44,136 nt of DNA, from NCBI GenBank assembly GCA_044866695.1, contig JBIOUF010000132.1, forward strand, positions 1 to 44,136. The letters are read 5' to 3'. The first letter of the stretch is position 1. Each line of letters starts with the position of its first letter. The notes beneath the pieces were generated by a model. The model had not been told where the DNA came from and ran no database searches. It saw only the letters and a program-made list of their open reading frames with translations. This document shows positions 42,111-44,136 of the stretch, in pieces. The translations under genes and the position numbers were made by a program. This DNA comes from JBIOUF01 sp044866695 (GTDB taxonomy: Bacteria > Actinomycetota > Actinomycetes > Propionibacteriales > Nocardioidaceae).

Positions 42111-42198
42111 CGAGCCGTCAATCTTGGTGCGTCGAGCCGTCAATCCTGGTGCGTCGAGCCGGCAGTCCTGGTGCGTCGAGCCGTCAGTCCTGGTGGGT
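42111..42198. repeat. Array of four 22-bp tandem repeats
   Basis: Contiguous units start at 42111, 42133, 42155 and 42177. Each is the reverse complement of the unit at 21969-22078 (minus-strand reading begins ACGCACCA and ends CGGCTCG), with zero to four differences from the consensus. It lies about 80 bases upstream of the rex operator and 178 bases upstream of the DUF2786 gene. Confidence 0.9.
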
Positions 42199-42375
42199 CG
42201 AGCCCGCCTCCGTCGGCCGCGCCTTCCGCGCTACAGCCGATCGGCGTGGGTAGGGTCTGCGCAGCCGCTTCCCCATCTCGCTCGTCCACAGGCCACCGGC
42301 GCCGGGCCGTCGTCCGTCGGTGCCCCGTGACAGCGTGCCGGCACCGCACAGACCACCCCGGGAGGCGAGCACGCA

Positions 42376-43680
42376 ATGGGAGTCCACAACAAGCACCGTC
42401 GAGCCGCGAAGGCGAGCCGCCGTCGAGCCCGCCGCGGACCCGGGCCCTCGGGCAGGACGCGATGGCCCTGGGACGCGCCGTTCAGGATCGACCCGCTGGA
42501 GCTGGCGGCGTCGTGGGTGTCGATCTCGGTCTCCCGCCTCGCGAGCGGTCCCCTGACTGCCGCCAACGGTCGAGCCCAGGCGTTGGCGCTGCGAGCCCGC
42601 ACCGCCGGGCTGCCCACGGCGACCCTGTCCGTGGCGATCTACGACCTGGCCGACCGGCTGCTCGCGCCGGTCGCGGCGTCCTGGTCGCCGGAGGACCTCG
42701 CCGAGCTGGTCCGCCGCAAGGCGGGTGACCAGCACGTGCCGGCTCTGGCCGGGCTGCTGCGCCGCTCCTCTGCCACCGCCGCGGTAGGTGGTGACGGGCT
42801 GTGGCACGCCGAGCTGGACCGGCTCGGCCCCGGCCGGGCACTCGAGCTCGCCGGAGAGGAGGGCGTGACGGAGGCGCTGCTGCTCGCCGCCCTGCTCGTG
42901 CTGGCGCCGGCGGGCGCGGCTCCCGCGGCACCCGGCACTCGGCCCGTGCGGCCGGCGGCGTGCCCGGCCGACGCCAGGCGGCTGGCGACCGTCCGCGCCC
43001 TGCTGGCCAAGGCGGAGTCCACCCCGTACGACGAGGAGGCCGAGACCCTCACCGCCAAGGCCCAGGAGCTGGTCGCCCGCTACGCCCTGGAGCGGCTGCT
43101 CGCCAGCGACGTCGCCGGGGGCGTCGGCGGCTCCCGCGGCGTGGTCTCCAGGCGACTGTGGATCGACCCGCCGTACCCTGCGGCGAAGGCCCAGCTCATC
43201 CACGAGGTCGCGGTGCCGAACCGGTGCCGCGCCGTCTACAGCGAGTCGCTGAGCCTGTGCACCGTCGTGGGGGACCCGGCCGACCTGGACGCGGTCGAGC
43301 TGCTGGTCACCTCGCTCCTGGTCCAGGCCGACCGCGCCATGGTGCGGCATGGCTCCCACGTCGACCGACGGGGCGTGTCGCGGACCCGGTCGTTCCGCCG
43401 GTCGTTCCTGACCTCCTTCGCCGTGCAGATCGGCCAACGGCTGAGCGAGGTCACCCAGGCGCAGGTCGACGCGACCCGACGGCCGGACCTGCTGCCGGTG
43501 CTGCACAGCCATGCGGAGCGGGTGGACGCGGAGTGTGACCGCATCTTCCCTGCGGTGGTCGAGCGCGACACCATTGTCAGCAACGCGCACGGCTGGGCCG
43601 CCGGCCGCGTCGCTGCTGACCTCGCGGCCCTCGACGCCTACCAGGGCCTGGAGGAGGCGCCGCCGCGGACCCTGTGGTGA
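42376..43680 (+). CDS. DUF2786 domain-containing protein
   Basis: This 434-aa cytosolic protein of unknown function has no signal peptide or clear membrane helix, although residues 165-182 are Leu/Ala-rich. It starts with a highly basic segment (HNKHRRAAKASRRRARR). The DUF2786 helical motif is RLATVRALLAKAESTPYDEE followed by AETLTAKAQELVARYALERL, about residues 202-241. The part after it (about 255-400), with RLWIDPPYPAAKAQLIHEVA and RTRSFRRSFLTSFA, is the region that usually follows DUF2786 in actinobacteria. ATG 42376 has GGAGG ten bases upstream. It is divergent from rex. I know of no biochemical role for this family. Confidence 0.75.
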   Translation: MGVHNKHRRAAKASRRRARRGPGPSGRTRWPWDAPFRIDPLELAASWVSISVSRLASGPLTAANGRAQALALRARTAGLPTATLSVAIYDLADRLLAPVAASWSPEDLAELVRRKAGDQHVPALAGLLRRSSATAAVGGDGLWHAELDRLGPGRALELAGEEGVTEALLLAALLVLAPAGAAPAAPGTRPVRPAACPADARRLATVRALLAKAESTPYDEEAETLTAKAQELVARYALERLLASDVAGGVGGSRGVVSRRLWIDPPYPAAKAQLIHEVAVPNRCRAVYSESLSLCTVVGDPADLDAVELLVTSLLVQADRAMVRHGSHVDRRGVSRTRSFRRSFLTSFAVQIGQRLSEVTQAQVDATRRPDLLPVLHSHAERVDAECDRIFPAVVERDTIVSNAHGWAAGRVAADLAALDAYQGLEEAPPRTLW

Positions 43681-43743
43681 GCGATCCGGCTCGGCGACGT
43701 ACGCGAACCCAGCGCAGGACCGTGAAGGTGGGAGGCGCGACCA

Positions 43744-44043
43744 GTGAGGCCAATGGCGCAAGAAGAGCTCGGGGCCAGGATCAAGAGCGAGCTCCGCCTC
43801 GTGCATCGGCAGCGCCGACCTCTCGTGCCGAGGCACGGCTCAAACGCGTCGGGAAGGGCAGCCAGGCGCAAGCGGCTCGCGCTCGTCACAGGTGGGGTGG
43901 CTGTGTCCGCCCTCATGGCGCTGGCTGTCGGCGGGTGGTTCGCCGTGTCGAGCTCCAGATCAGGCCAGGAGGCGGACGGCGTGGCGGCGGACTGCGCCGC
44001 GACCCTCGACCCACGTGTCGATCCGCAGGTTCAGCGCGCGTGA
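43744..44043 (+). CDS. Small single-span membrane protein, possibly truncated
   Basis: This 99-aa ORF starts at GTG 43744 with GGAGG at eight-base spacing. A basic cytoplasmic-type N-terminus (about 45 residues, many Arg) is followed by one membrane helix, ALVTGGVAVSALMALAVGGW (from about residue 46), and about 35 residues outside. The layout recalls short tail-anchored or anti-sigma-like proteins, but no zinc motif (HxxxCxxC) is present, so I do not assign that role. After the membrane helix the sequence ends abruptly, and another frame opens from GTG 44040 (overlapping the stop) to the window edge. This could be a second gene or a frameshifted continuation. Confidence 0.5.
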   Translation: MRPMAQEELGARIKSELRLVHRQRRPLVPRHGSNASGRAARRKRLALVTGGVAVSALMALAVGGWFAVSSSRSGQEADGVAADCAATLDPRVDPQVQRA

Positions 44044-44136
44044 AGCTCGAGTCAGCCGTTCCTGAAGAGGCACCGCGGTTCGACGGCGACCTGTCCAAAC
44101 CCCTGATCGCCGTGGTTTCGTCCCAAGATCCTGTCC

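Larger units (their letters stand above)
41919..42375. other. Divergent intergenic region rex / DUF2786 gene
   Basis: These 457 bases hold the rex promoter and operator (42004-42032), a pyrimidine-rich CCCCACCCCC-type stretch (about 42075-42105), the four-unit 22-bp array (42111-42198) and a possible -10 box TAGGGT at 42251-42256 for the plus-strand gene. I see no credible ORF; frames through the array change phase at each unit. Confidence 0.6.

Noticed and set aside
42184..43836. 550-aa minus-strand ORF opposite the DUF2786 gene
   Set aside because: Runs into the 22-bp repeats and lacks any recognisable domain, while the plus-strand frame has DUF2786 and a good ribosome site.

Overview
This is a high-GC actinobacterial chromosome segment. 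GTG starts, 4-base ATGA/GTGA gene overlaps, several probably leaderless starts with TANNNT -10 boxes, and the combination of complex I, menaquinone, Rex/heme and system II cytochrome c genes all fit this. The overall gene content and a remnant resembling DUF559 proteins suggest Nocardioides or a close relative; that assignment is an inference, not a match I could test. Almost everything present is core respiratory machinery. I see no CRISPR array, tRNA, rRNA, intact transposase or phage gene.

Layout. Positions 1-370 hold a partial DUF559-type gene on the minus strand, a 32-bp tandem repeat and a strong inverted repeat. Positions 371-18957 form one long minus-strand block. Read in the direction of transcription it is menJ, nuoA-B-C-D-E-F-G, a small bridging ORF, nuoH-I-J-K-L-M-N, then a polyprenyl diphosphate synthase. 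Together these encode all 14 complex I subunits plus two enzymes that build and tailor the side chain of the quinone complex I reduces. Positions 19110-29260 carry menG, menF, menD, menC, menE and menA, interrupted by a metallo-beta-lactamase-fold gene, a Na+/H+ antiporter fused to a UBP zinc finger, and a GNAT acetyltransferase. menB and menH are not in the window. Positions 29427-29945 hold two small divergent membrane-protein genes. Positions 29964-41918 form a second long minus-strand block. In transcription order it is rex, hemA, hemC, cobA/hemD, hemB, hemL, a histidine phosphatase, resA, ccdA, resB, ccsB: 5-aminolevulinate to uroporphyrinogen III/precorrin, followed by cytochrome c maturation. 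The right end has a DUF2786 gene and a small membrane-protein gene.

How it works together. Rex senses NADH/NAD+. A near-consensus Rex operator lies upstream of menJ-nuo, and a second, half-degenerate one overlaps a good -35/-10 pair upstream of rex-hem. The window therefore reads as a redox-responsive respiratory module in which complex I, its quinone, heme supply and cytochrome c assembly may share one control signal.

The less ordinary content is non-coding or junctional. It comprises two arrays of the same 22-bp repeat 20 kb apart in opposite orientation, a four-copy TTGTGGCC module between convergent genes, and a diverged copy of the nuoH 5' end inserted between nuoG and nuoH that keeps stop/start coupling on both sides. 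There is also an inverted repeat at the polyprenyl synthase end, one arm of which is the gene's own tail. I did not find a clearly new defence, mobile or biosynthetic system.
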